DNA of 64,000 nucleotides from Amycolatopsis camponoti (GTDB taxonomy: Bacteria; Actinomycetota; Actinomycetes; Mycobacteriales; Pseudonocardiaceae): NCBI RefSeq assembly GCF_902497555.1, contig NZ_CABVGP010000001.1, positions 558,001 through 622,000 of the forward strand, read 5' to 3'. Shown here piece by piece: positions 16,163 to 23,944 of this stretch; positions within the stretch are counted from its first letter, which is position 1, and the number at the start of each line of letters is the position of its first letter. Both the position numbers and the translations under genes were made by a program. Under the pieces are notes generated by a model, which saw only the letters and a program-made list of their open reading frames with translations, searched no databases and was not told where the DNA came from.

Positions 16163-16180
16163 CGCACACTATGACGTGCG
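16163..16180. promoter_or_regulatory. Inverted repeat CGCAC-N8-GTGCG in the gap before tra
   Basis: A short inverted repeat around ACTATGAC lies in the 170-base gap that should hold the promoter for the transfer and replication genes. Candidate operator only. Confidence 0.3.
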
Positions 16181-16290
16181 GCGTTGAAGCACGTCCTGAT
16201 GTGGGTGCGTGTGATCCGTAAGGCGCAGAAGCGGAACCTGGCTACCAACCTTGCCGCTCCTGCGCTGTCCACAACCAGCGGAAGTGAACA

Positions 16291-16455
16291 ATGACAACGC
16301 TAAACGATGACAACGGGCGAGCGTCAACGGGGGTCACCCGAACGCGCTGCGCTTCCTGCAAACGCTTCGCCAAACTCCTTCCCGGCGAGACCCAGTGCGC
16401 TCCGTGCTTGGGAATGCTGCCGCTGGATCTGCGGGTGAAGCGGGGTGGTCGGTGA
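16291..16455 (+). CDS. 54-residue zinc-ribbon-like small protein
   Basis: An ATG at 16291 preceded by GGAAGTG opens a frame of 54 codons ending with TGA at 16453-16455. It has two CxxC pairs, RCASCKRF and QCAPCLGM, 13 residues apart, as in a zinc ribbon. Its stop shares one base with the ATG of the transfer gene (TGATG), so the two are translationally coupled. A role in transfer or in control of tra is inferred from position. Confidence 0.65.
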   Translation: MTTLNDDNGRASTGVTRTRCASCKRFAKLLPGETQCAPCLGMLPLDLRVKRGGR

Positions 16456-18008
16456 TGTCTCCCGGCTTCGCGGTAGTGGCCCTGGCTGGCCTGGGGCTTG
16501 GTGTGTGGGTGCTGCACAAGGTCGGCCGTGCCCTGGCCTCGATTCTGGAAGCTCTGGCTGCGGCGGCTGTGGTGTTCGTGGCCCTGTGGTGGCTGTGCAA
16601 AGCCGTGGTGTGGATGATCGCGCAGGTCGTGACCCGGTGGCGGACCAGTCTCGCCGTGATCGCAGTGGTCGTGTGGTGTGAGCTGTTCGGCTGGCTCTCC
16701 CTGGTGCTCGTCGCGGCCAGTATCGCGGTGGTCCTGGTGACATGGTGGGCGATCGACGCTGTCTCGTTCGATCAGTGGTGCTGGAGGTTCCTACGCTCCT
16801 GGTGGGCTCGGTGGGCGATCTATGGGCGGAAGCTGCCGGAGTGGCTGCACGCCTGCGGCCTGTCGGTGCGGGACGAGGCGCTGCCGGTGGTGGTGAACGT
16901 GAACCTCGTCGGCCGTCGACGCGCGCTGTCCCGATCGACGTCGAACCGGGCGAACGCGCGGCTGCCCAAGGTTCTCGGCGTCCGTTCCGGTGCCTCGTGG
17001 GATGAGGTGCGGGTGGAGCTGGTGGCCGGGCAGAAGCCGGAGGACTTCGACGACGCCGCTCGTGCCTTGGCCGTCGCGCGGAAGGTCGCCCGGTGTCAGG
17101 TCCGTGAGCTGGCCCCGAACGTCGTGTCGATCGACTTCCAGCGTCGTGACCTGCTCGGCGGAGGTGTGGCCGGCCCGCAGGTCCCGGAAGGCATCGACTC
17201 GTCCGGTGTGGACTTGCGCAACGTCTGGGCGGGCCGGACCGAGTACGGGCGTGACTGGCGTGTTCCGCTGCTGGGCTCGGGTGCACATTGCTTGACCGCT
17301 GGTGCCTCGGGCGCGGGCAAGAACTCGGTGATGTGGTGCCCGCTGGTCGCGGCGGCCTCGGCGATTCGGGCTGGGGTGGTGCGCATGTCCGGCATCGATC
17401 CAAAGGGCATGGAACTGGCGTACGGACGTGGGATCTTCTCCCGCTACGCGGTCGGCGGCAAGGACGCCGTTGAAGTCCTCGACGGCCTGGTCGAGGAGAT
17501 GGAATCCCGCAAGCGCGCGTTCGCCGGTCGGCTGCGGACCATTCCGGTGTCGACGGAGTATCCGTTGGAGCTGCTGGAGTTCGACGAGATCGGCGCGCTG
17601 ACGAAGTACACCGACCGCAAGACCCGTGAGGCCATTGTGGAACGGGTCGCGCTGCTGACGACGCAAGGCCGGGCGTTGGGGATCTCGGTCCGTGGCTATG
17701 TCCAGGAGCCCACCAAGGACACCGTGCCGGTCCGGGAGCTGTTCACCCGGAGGGTGTGTCTGCGGGTCACGTCGAAGACGCACGTCGGGATGGTGCTCGG
17801 TGATGGGGCGTACGAGCGCGGTGCGTGGGCGAACCGGATTGGTGACTCGGAGGCCGGTGTGGGCTACGTGTGGGGCGAAGGCATCCGCGAGCCGCTGCGC
17901 ATCCGGGCCGGGTGGGTGTCCGACGGCACCGTGAAGGCGCTGGAGGAGTACGTGACCAACGGGGGTGTCGCGGATCTGCGGCACGGCGGTGAGGGGGTGG
18001 CCGCGTGA
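16455..18008 (+). CDS. FtsK/SpoIIIE-type DNA translocase, TraSA-like transfer protein
   Basis: The protein has 517 residues and pumps double-stranded element DNA from donor to recipient. Residues 1-105 contain three to four hydrophobic segments (VVALAGLGLGVWVL, AAAVVFVALWWLC, LAVIAVVVWCELFGWLSLVL) that anchor it in the membrane. The ATPase has Walker A GASGAGKNS at 283-291 and Walker B LELLEFDE at 371-378. The length fits conjugative Tra proteins of actinomycete elements rather than the larger chromosomal FtsK. Both ends overlap neighbours (TGATG before, 4 bases after), so it belongs to a tight operon. Confidence 0.9.
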   Translation: MSPGFAVVALAGLGLGVWVLHKVGRALASILEALAAAAVVFVALWWLCKAVVWMIAQVVTRWRTSLAVIAVVVWCELFGWLSLVLVAASIAVVLVTWWAIDAVSFDQWCWRFLRSWWARWAIYGRKLPEWLHACGLSVRDEALPVVVNVNLVGRRRALSRSTSNRANARLPKVLGVRSGASWDEVRVELVAGQKPEDFDDAARALAVARKVARCQVRELAPNVVSIDFQRRDLLGGGVAGPQVPEGIDSSGVDLRNVWAGRTEYGRDWRVPLLGSGAHCLTAGASGAGKNSVMWCPLVAAASAIRAGVVRMSGIDPKGMELAYGRGIFSRYAVGGKDAVEVLDGLVEEMESRKRAFAGRLRTIPVSTEYPLELLEFDEIGALTKYTDRKTREAIVERVALLTTQGRALGISVRGYVQEPTKDTVPVRELFTRRVCLRVTSKTHVGMVLGDGAYERGAWANRIGDSEAGVGYVWGEGIREPLRIRAGWVSDGTVKALEEYVTNGGVADLRHGGEGVAA

Positions 18009-18391
18009 ACCGGCTGATGATCTTCCTCGACGCCATCCGCGATCACCTGGACTCGTATCAGTTGCCGCCGGCCGCGTCGGTCGACGTCAACGCCTGGTCG
18101 AGCCCGATCACGGTTCAGCTCGACGTCGATGGCCTGCCAGAGGTGTCGCGGGCGTTGCTGGTGTGGACGCAGACGCTCGAGGACGTCTCGGCTCGGCTGT
18201 GGCGGCTGGTCGACGGGCGGTGGGTGCACCTGTCGATCAGTGGCCGGACGCCGTGCGGCATCCCCGTTGTGGTGTTCGGGGTGGTCCGGTTCGAGCCGAG
18301 CACCTTCCCCGACCTCCCGGCCGGAGCGAAGCAGGACATGCCTGTCTATCTGCTTCGTGGCTGGTCATCGCCTGGGGAGGTGGCGGCCTGA
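18005..18391 (+). CDS. Element hypothetical protein between tra and rep
   Basis: The GTG at 18005 overlaps the tra stop by 4 bases. The protein has 128 residues, is beta rich in its second half (HLSISGRTPCGIPVVVFGVV) and has no signal or membrane span. Its stop overlaps the rep start by one base (TGATG). Family not recognised; the position suggests a role in transfer or replication. Confidence 0.65.
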   Translation: MNRLMIFLDAIRDHLDSYQLPPAASVDVNAWSSPITVQLDVDGLPEVSRALLVWTQTLEDVSARLWRLVDGRWVHLSISGRTPCGIPVVVFGVVRFEPSTFPDLPAGAKQDMPVYLLRGWSSPGEVAA

Positions 18392-19995
18392 TGAGCGAGA
18401 CACGCGCCGAGCGGATGCGGACACCGCTGGCAGCCGACGTGATCCGGGCGACGGCGGAGAAGCACGGCGTCTGCGTCCGCCCGTTCACGATGGAAGTCGG
18501 CGACACCCAGACCGGCGAACTCCGGTATGTCCCCGTGCCCTGCGGCTCCACCGTGGAATCGGTATGCCTGCCCTGCGCCCGGAAGGCAAAGGTACTTCGG
18601 CAAGCCCAGTGCCGCGAGGGCTGGCATATGACCGAAGAGCCCGTCCTCGCCGCCGAACCGCCCTCGGAGGATCACAAAGAGCTGCTGACCTACCGCGCGG
18701 ACCTGATCGCGGCCTATCGGGACGTCGTCGAGCACGACCAGGCCGAGGCCGAGGAGCTGCGGGAGGAGATCGCCGGGGTCGACGCGGAACTTCGGCAACT
18801 CGGGATGCGGGGCCGGCTGCCCGCCCTCGACGTGCCAACCAAGCGAGCCGTGAAGCGCTCGACCCGGCGTCGGCAGGACGCGCCGAACCTGCCCCGGCAG
18901 AAGGTCGCGAAGACCACGGTTGGTCGGGAGTACGCGGGGAAGTTCCGGCCGTCGATGTTCGTCACGCTGACCTGCGACACCTACGGCCCCGTCCGTGATG
19001 GGGCTCCGGTCGACCCGGCCCGGTACGACTACCGGCGGGCCGCTCGGGACGCGGTGCACTTCTCTGCGCTGGTGGACCGGTGGTGGCAGAACCTGCGCCG
19101 GGTCGTGGGCTGGGACGCGCAGTACTTCGCCACCGTCGAGCCGCAGAAGCGCACGGCTCCGCACCTGCACGCGGCGATCCGCGGTGCGATCCCGCACGAT
19201 GTGATCCGGCAGGTCACGGAGGCTACGTATCACCAGGTCTGGTGGCCCTGCCACGACCAGCTCGTCTACACCGAGCGGCTGCCGGTCTGGGACCCGGACA
19301 CCCGGGCGTTCCTCGACCCGGACACCCGGGAACCGCTAACCGCCTGGGATGACGCCGTGGACCAGGTCGAGGATCCGGCGCATGTCGTCACGTTCGGGCG
19401 GCAGGTGCACTCGAAGGGCATCCTCGGCGGAACCGAGGAGGCCGGCCGCCACATCGGCTACCTGACCAAGTACCTCACCAAGTCCACCGGCGAGGTCGTC
19501 GAAGCGGACACCGCGCGGCTGCGGGATCACCACGACCGGCTGCACGCCGAACTGTCGGTCACGCCGTGCTCGCCGCGCTGCGCGGTCTGGCTGTTGTACG
19601 GGGTCCAGCCCAAGGGAGCAGGCAGCAAGACCACCCCGGGGCACTGCAAGGGACGGGCGCATCGGCGGACCACGCTCGGGCTGCCGGGACGTCGGGTGCT
19701 GGTGTCGCGAAAGTGGTCGGGCAAGACCCTCGACGACCACAAAGCCGACCGGAAAGCCTTCGTCCGGCAGGCGTTGGCGGCGATCGGGATCGAGAAGCCA
19801 CAACCGGACCCGGCCCGGCTGGTCTGGCGGAAGGTCGAACCAGGAGATCCGCAGGTCCCGCCCCGGTCGCACCTGGTCATGCGGGCGATCGCGGAGCGGA
19901 TCACGTGGAGGGCCGAGTACGACCGGGCGCTACTCGCGGCCGCTGGGCCACCGGGGAGTGATCCAGAAACTTCGGCAACTCAGCTCGCAGCGTGA
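18391..19995 (+). CDS. RepSA-like rolling-circle replication initiator
   Basis: The ATG at 18391 has GGGGAGGTGG upstream; 534 residues. The protein should nick the element origin and start rolling-circle replication. Motif 1 is FVTLT at 190-194, the metal-binding HxH motif is PHLH with H258 and H260, and the catalytic region is YLTKYLTK at 357-364. A cysteine set C51, C59, C62, C74 may form a zinc finger near the N-terminus. Two copies of DPDTR at 301-313 come from a 16-base direct repeat. The xis gene follows 13 bases later. Confidence 0.9.
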   Translation: MSETRAERMRTPLAADVIRATAEKHGVCVRPFTMEVGDTQTGELRYVPVPCGSTVESVCLPCARKAKVLRQAQCREGWHMTEEPVLAAEPPSEDHKELLTYRADLIAAYRDVVEHDQAEAEELREEIAGVDAELRQLGMRGRLPALDVPTKRAVKRSTRRRQDAPNLPRQKVAKTTVGREYAGKFRPSMFVTLTCDTYGPVRDGAPVDPARYDYRRAARDAVHFSALVDRWWQNLRRVVGWDAQYFATVEPQKRTAPHLHAAIRGAIPHDVIRQVTEATYHQVWWPCHDQLVYTERLPVWDPDTRAFLDPDTREPLTAWDDAVDQVEDPAHVVTFGRQVHSKGILGGTEEAGRHIGYLTKYLTKSTGEVVEADTARLRDHHDRLHAELSVTPCSPRCAVWLLYGVQPKGAGSKTTPGHCKGRAHRRTTLGLPGRRVLVSRKWSGKTLDDHKADRKAFVRQALAAIGIEKPQPDPARLVWRKVEPGDPQVPPRSHLVMRAIAERITWRAEYDRALLAAAGPPGSDPETSATQLAA

Positions 19996-20008
19996 CAAGG
20001 GGGAGCAC

Positions 20009-20194
20009 ATGAACAACGTCCACAGCATCGAACGCCTCTGGTCCGTCGAAGACGTCTCGGACTACCTCGGCGTCCCGGTGAAAACGCTCTACCAGTGGAA
20101 ATGGCGTGGCGAGGGTCCGCCGGTGAAGAAGATCGGCCGGCACCTGCGCTATAACCCGGCCTCCGTGCGGGCCTGGGCCACCGAAGCCGCGTAA
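20009..20194 (+). CDS. xis: Excisionase, MerR/HTH_17 family
   Basis: The ATG at 20009 has GGGGGAG close upstream; 61 residues. The sequence WSVEDVSDYLGVPVKTLYQW is a MerR-like helix-turn-helix and RHLRYNPASVRAW is the wing typical of element excisionases. Xis bends attachment-site DNA so that the integrase excises the element. It lies 25 bases before int, the usual arrangement. Confidence 0.9.
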   Translation: MNNVHSIERLWSVEDVSDYLGVPVKTLYQWKWRGEGPPVKKIGRHLRYNPASVRAWATEAA

Positions 20195-20219
20195 CCAGTT
20201 TCGAGAAAGGAGAGTCCAC

Positions 20220-21455
20220 ATGGGACACATTCAGGACCGGTGGTACCGCCAGGCGCGGCACCCGGAAACCGGACGGCTGCTCTTCAACGACAAGGACAAG
20301 CCGGTCATGGAGCGGTCCGAGCTGTACGGCATCGGGCTGCGGTACAAGGTGCGGTACCTCGATCCGGACAACAACGAACGTTCGAAGTCGTTCGCGGACA
20401 AGCAGAAGAAGCGCGCCGAAGACTTCCTCATCGAGGTCGAGTCGGACAAGCGGGAGGGCAAGTACGTCGACCCGCAGGCCGGCCGCGTGCTGTTCTCCGT
20501 CGTCGCGGATCGGTGGGTTGCTGCGCAGACCTTCGACCACACGACCCGGGAGCGGGTGATCAGCCGTCTCGCCAATCACCTCAAGCCGTTCTTCAAGGCG
20601 AAGACCGTCGGGGCGATCAAGCCCAGCGACGTCCAAGCGTGGCTCCGCTGGCTCCAGGATCGCAGGGTGAGCACGCGCTCGCGAGTCCTGTACTTCACCC
20701 ACCTCGTGTCCATCCTCAGCTTCGCGAAGGAGGACAAACTCATCGTGAGCAACCCGGCCCAGGCGTCGAGCGTGACTCGGCCCCGGGCGGGTCTGCGGCA
20801 GGTACAACCCTGGCGGCCGGAGCGGGCGCAAGCCGTCTTGAACGCGCTGCCGATCCGGTTCAAGCCGGTCGTCCGGGTTCCTGCCGGGATCGGGCTGCGG
20901 CAGGGTGAGGTGTTCGGGTTCTCCCTGGACGACGTCGACCGGGACCGGAACGTCGCCCAGGTCGAGCGGCAGGTCCGGATCGTCGACAACGTCCTGTGCT
21001 TCGCGCCGCCGAAGCGGGGCAAGACGCGAGAGGTGCCGATCGGTGGTGAGCTGTTGTCCGCCCTGGACGAGTACGCCGAGCAGTTTCCGGCGACCGAGAT
21101 CACGCTTCCGTGGGTCCACCCCGAGGGCAAGCCGGTCGCCGTGAAGCTGCTCATGGTCGACTACGACGGGTTGCCGTTCCGGCGCGGCGGCTTTCGGTTG
21201 AGCGTTTGGCTACCTGCGCTCAAGAAGGCTGGCATCGAGAAGCCGACCCGAGCGGACGGGATGCACGCGCTCCGGCACCTCTACGCCTCGGTGCTGCTCG
21301 ACGCCGGCGAATCCATCAAGGCGCTGTCCAGCTACCTCGGTCACTCGGACCCGGGCTTCACGCTGCGCGTCTACACGCACCTGCTGCCGACCAGTCACGA
21401 GCGGACCCGCAACGCCGTCGACGCCCTGTTCAGGGACGGCCTGGCGGCGGCCTGA
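20220..21455 (+). CDS. int: Tyrosine integrase of the element
   Basis: The ATG has AAGGAG upstream; 411 residues. An N-terminal arm-binding region (about 30-90) and a core-binding SAM-like region (about 90-180) precede the catalytic domain with R227 (GLRQGE), K265 (PKRGK), H349-R352 (HALRH), H375 (LGHSD) and the nucleophile Y385 (RVYTHL). It should recombine the 29-bp core between the element circle and the 3' end of trhA. The gene ends 29 bases before the right core. Confidence 0.94.
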   Translation: MGHIQDRWYRQARHPETGRLLFNDKDKPVMERSELYGIGLRYKVRYLDPDNNERSKSFADKQKKRAEDFLIEVESDKREGKYVDPQAGRVLFSVVADRWVAAQTFDHTTRERVISRLANHLKPFFKAKTVGAIKPSDVQAWLRWLQDRRVSTRSRVLYFTHLVSILSFAKEDKLIVSNPAQASSVTRPRAGLRQVQPWRPERAQAVLNALPIRFKPVVRVPAGIGLRQGEVFGFSLDDVDRDRNVAQVERQVRIVDNVLCFAPPKRGKTREVPIGGELLSALDEYAEQFPATEITLPWVHPEGKPVAVKLLMVDYDGLPFRRGGFRLSVWLPALKKAGIEKPTRADGMHALRHLYASVLLDAGESIKALSSYLGHSDPGFTLRVYTHLLPTSHERTRNAVDALFRDGLAAA

Positions 21456-21469
21456 GGAAGATCCACAAG

Positions 21470-21484
21470 GGTAAAACCGCAGCT
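21470..21484. repeat. 15-bp inverted repeat, right copy
   Basis: GGTAAAACCGCAGCT is the exact reverse complement of 9706-9720 and directly touches the right core; its last two bases fall in the trhA stop codon. Candidate arm site. Confidence 0.6.
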
Positions 21485-22157
21485 AGGCGTACATGGCCAG
21501 CCAGATCGCGATGTAGTGCGAAACGGCGGCAAGCACAGTGCAGGCGTGGAAGAACTCGTGGTACCCAAAGGTATCCGGCCAGTGGTTGGGCCACTTGAAC
21601 CCGTAAAAAGCCGCCCCGAGCGTGTAGAACAACCCACCCACGCAAAGCAGGACCAAAGCCGCGACTCCGGCATGCGACAGCAACTCCGGGAACACGAACA
21701 CCGCAACCCAGCCCAGCGCGATGTAGATCGGCACCCCGAGCCACCGCGGAGCATGCGGCCACAGCATCTTGAGGGCCACACCGGCGACAGCCCCACCCCA
21801 GACGATCGCCAGAATCACGTACCCGGTCGGCTTGGACATCGCCAGCAGCGTGAACGGCGTATACGTCCCCGCGATGAACAAGAAGATCATCGAGTGGTCC
21901 GCGCGCTTCATCCACTTGTACGCGCGGGGGCTCCAGAAGCGGCGGTGGTACAGCGCACTCACGCCGAACAGTCCCAGGACCGTCAGTCCGTACACCGACG
22001 TCGCCAGTGCCGCGGTCGAGGACACCGTGGACGCGGCCAGGCTGATCAGTGCCGCCGCTGCGGCGAGGGCACCGAAGAACGTCCAAAAGTGAATGTGCCC
22101 GCGCAGTCGGGGGCGGAGGTCCGCTACGGGCTCGGGTGGTTCCGTCGTCACGCTCAC
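21483..22157 (-). CDS. TrhA/hemolysin III (PAQR-type) membrane protein, 3' end rebuilt by the element
   Basis: The protein has 224 residues and seven predicted spans. Conserved polar sites of the superfamily are present: SALYH near residue 68, H in RADHSMIFLFIAGTYTPF near residue 88, and HEFFH near residue 200, which form a metal site. Family members relate to membrane-energy or fluidity homeostasis; haemolysis is not implied. The last residues IAIWLAMYA lie in the attachment core, so integration replaced the original TGA stop with TAG but left the protein sequence intact. It is divergent from the prenyl synthase gene, as in mycobacteria. Confidence 0.9.
   Translation of the reverse strand: MSVTTEPPEPVADLRPRLRGHIHFWTFFGALAAAAALISLAASTVSSTAALATSVYGLTVLGLFGVSALYHRRFWSPRAYKWMKRADHSMIFLFIAGTYTPFTLLAMSKPTGYVILAIVWGGAVAGVALKMLWPHAPRWLGVPIYIALGWVAVFVFPELLSHAGVAALVLLCVGGLFYTLGAAFYGFKWPNHWPDTFGYHEFFHACTVLAAVSHYIAIWLAMYA
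21485..21513. repeat. attR: right copy of the 29-bp attachment core
   Basis: Identical to 9624-9652 over 29 bases. This copy came with the element and now supplies the end of the trhA reading frame. Confidence 0.92.
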
Positions 22158-22237
22158 CCTTCCAGGTTACGGGACCGTAGGTTCCCTGGCAGCGGTCAAG
22201 TCACGCGCCTCACACCGGGTGCGTAGGCTTCCTCGAC

Positions 22238-23014
22238 GTGAGTGTGCGCTCCTTCTTGTCCGACGTCGTGTACAGCGCCTACGGCCGGCGCCTCATCCAG
22301 CAGGCCGCCGGCCGGCATCCCCGGCACATCGCCATCATGCTCGACGGCAACCGCCGCTGGGCCCGTGAAGCGGGCTTCTCGGACGTGGCGGACGGCCACC
22401 GCGCCGGGGCGAAGAAGATCGCGGACTTCCTGAGCTGGTGCCAGGAGGCCGACGTCGAGGTCGTCACCATGTGGCTGCTCTCGACCGACAACCTCAACCG
22501 CGACCCGGACGAGCTCACGCCGCTGCTGAAGATCATCACCGACGTCACCGACGAGCTCGCCGCGCCCGGCAAGAGCTGGCAGCTGCGGATCGTCGGCGCC
22601 CTCGACCTGCTACCCGCCGAAGTCGCGAAGCGACTCAGCGAAGCCGCCGCGCGCACCGAGGGCCGCACCGGCATGGAGGTCAACGTCGCGGTCGGTTACG
22701 GCGGGCGGCAGGAGATCGCCGATGCAGTCCGCAAGTTGCTGCTCCAGCACGCCGACGAAGGCCGGACGATTCACGAGCTGGCGAAGATCCTCGACGTCGA
22801 CCACATCTCCGAGCACCTCTACACCTCGGGACAGCCGGATCCGGACCTCATCATCCGAACTTCCGGTGAACAACGGCTTTCCGGATTTCTGCTCTGGCAG
22901 TCCGCGCATTCGGAATTCTGGTTCACCGAAGCGTATTGGCCGGCATTTCGTCGCGTCGACTTCCTGCGCGCCATCCGTGACTACGCCTGGCGCCACCGCC
23001 GGTTCGGTTCCTGA
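22238..23014 (+). CDS. Short-chain cis-prenyl diphosphate synthase (isoprenyl transferase)
   Basis: The protein has 258 residues and the cis-prenyltransferase signatures HIAIMLDGNRRWAR near residue 30 and RTSGEQRLSGFLLWQS near residue 208. It condenses isopentenyl diphosphate onto an allylic primer. Its place beside trhA matches mycobacterial Rv1086, which makes the C15 Z,E-farnesyl diphosphate that feeds decaprenyl phosphate synthesis, so the same product is likely. The start is a GTG at 22238. Confidence 0.9.
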   Translation: MSVRSFLSDVVYSAYGRRLIQQAAGRHPRHIAIMLDGNRRWAREAGFSDVADGHRAGAKKIADFLSWCQEADVEVVTMWLLSTDNLNRDPDELTPLLKIITDVTDELAAPGKSWQLRIVGALDLLPAEVAKRLSEAAARTEGRTGMEVNVAVGYGGRQEIADAVRKLLLQHADEGRTIHELAKILDVDHISEHLYTSGQPDPDLIIRTSGEQRLSGFLLWQSAHSEFWFTEAYWPAFRRVDFLRAIRDYAWRHRRFGS

Positions 23015-23028
23015 AACCGCGGAAACGC

Positions 23029-23062
23029 CGAAGGGCCCCGGAGCGTGCTCCGGGGCCCTTCG
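23029..23062. terminator. Bidirectional terminator, 16-bp perfect stem
   Basis: Arms 23029-23044 and 23047-23062 are exact complements with a 2-base centre. It separates two convergent genes. Confidence 0.85.
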
Positions 23063-23073
23063 CAAGCCAGCAC

Positions 23074-23322
23074 TCAGTGGTGGTGGTGCTCCAGCGAGTG
23101 GAGGATCAGCGCCGGGGTGGTGGCGATGCCCGTGTAGGCGCCGGCGACCAGGGAGGCCGCACCGTAGCCCAGCGCGCCGCCGCCCTCGATGAACGTGGCG
23201 TACGCGTCGCCGAACGTCGGGTCCGGGGTACCCGTCGTGTCGCCCGTCGCGGCGAACGCGGTGCTGCCGATCATCATGAGGCCCGCAGCGGTGGCGGCCA
23301 CGAATCCAGCCTTCTTCAGCAC
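23074..23322 (-). CDS. Small secreted protein with His-rich C-terminus
   Basis: The GTG at 23322 has AGGAG eight bases upstream; 82 residues. The first 24 residues form a signal peptide (LKKAGFVAATAAGLMMIG then STAFA before the cleavage site). The mature 58 residues are Gly/Ala/Thr rich with a hydrophobic stretch (GAASLVAGAYTGIATTPALI) and end in HSLEHHHH. No cysteines, so it is not a classical chaplin. Function unknown; a surface or metal-binding role is conceivable. Confidence 0.7.
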   Translation of the reverse strand: MLKKAGFVAATAAGLMMIGSTAFAATGDTTGTPDPTFGDAYATFIEGGGALGYGAASLVAGAYTGIATTPALILHSLEHHHH

Positions 23323-23657
23323 TTCGCACACTCCTAGGTAGAACTGTTGGGGTCCGGGGCACCGGAGAACCGGTGGTGTGTCCCGCAGTGAGAAAATTAC
23401 CCGTCTATCAGGCGCCTCGTACGGCTTGTACGCCCATTGTGTGAGCCTGCTGCGGGTGCTTTCACTCGGACCGGTTCTTTGTGCGCGGCGCAAAATGCGC
23501 AGCGCAACCCGACGTGGTAAAAGCCGTTCAGTCGATCTTGTGAATACAACCGGTCAGCAATTTCACCAAGATCATTCCGGCGAGTGTGCATCGAACGAGA
23601 CCCTGGTTACCCACGGTGACCATCACTGGCCGTTGATGTCGGACGACCGACAGTGAG
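23323..23657. other. Gene-free intergenic region
   Basis: About 335 bases must contain the promoter of the small secreted protein. I see no gene in it. A short inverted repeat GTCGG-ACGA-CCGAC lies at about 23639-23652, just ahead of the small frame described next. Confidence 0.4.
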
Positions 23658-23852
23658 GTGACGATCTGGCGAATCACCGTGTTGGCTCCCTGCGCGATCC
23701 CGCATTCGTGGGTACCTTCCGAGGTGAGGGCACGCGATCCGTGCGGGTCCTCGCGGGAGGCCCTGGTCGTGACGGTGATCGAGGGGGCGGCGCAGCCGCC
23801 CACGAGACGCACGAGGGGGCCGGCACCCGGCCCTCGTGGCCGAGCCGCCTGA
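23658..23852 (+). CDS. Candidate small protein upstream of phoH2 (PhoAT-like position)
   Basis: A GTG-started frame of 64 codons ends 92 bases before the phoH2 start. Its third-position GC is about 80 percent, lower than in most genes here but above chance, and it contains a clear tract GSSREALVVTVIEGAAQPPTR. In mycobacteria phoH2 is preceded by a short antitoxin gene, phoAT; this frame is in the same place. The binding site is weak and an RNA leader is the alternative, because a 12-bp hairpin (CACGAGGGGGCCGG...CCGGCCCTCGTG) overlaps its end. Confidence 0.35.
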   Translation: MTIWRITVLAPCAIPHSWVPSEVRARDPCGSSREALVVTVIEGAAQPPTRRTRGPAPGPRGRAA

Positions 23853-23944
23853 CCCACCGGTCAGGAGGAGCGGTCCAGCCAGGGAGGTGCCCGGCCCAGC
23901 GAGTGCGGGCGTGAGGTGCACACGCCCTCGAGGGAGATGCCGTC

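Larger units (their letters stand above)
9624..21513. mobile_element. Integrated AICE-type conjugative element (about 11.9 kb)
   Basis: The element is bounded by the 29-bp core repeats and contains, left to right: arm-type sites and a large hairpin, two cargo genes, a Nudix gene, an XRE regulator, small element genes, an FtsK-like transfer gene, a RepSA-like initiator, a MerR-type excisionase and a tyrosine integrase next to the right end. This set and order match actinomycete integrative and conjugative elements such as pSAM2, which transfer double-stranded DNA with one FtsK-like protein and replicate by rolling circle. I see no GntR-type KorSA, Pra or Spd genes. The target is the 3' end of a protein gene rather than a tRNA gene. 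Confidence 0.92.

Noticed and set aside
21485..21513. tRNA gene at the attachment site
   Set aside because: The core was checked for a tRNA 3' end because most AICEs use one; it encodes the TrhA C-terminus and cannot fold into a T arm with a CCA-proximal stem.
23074..23100. HSLEHHHH end as a cloning-vector trace
   Set aside because: The sequence resembles vector-coded tags, but it has only four terminal histidines, the codons and surrounding terminator are genomic, and no other vector sequence is present.
23641..23944. c-di-AMP (ydaO-type) riboswitch before phoH2
   Set aside because: Hairpins are present, but the conserved ydaO core strings are absent.
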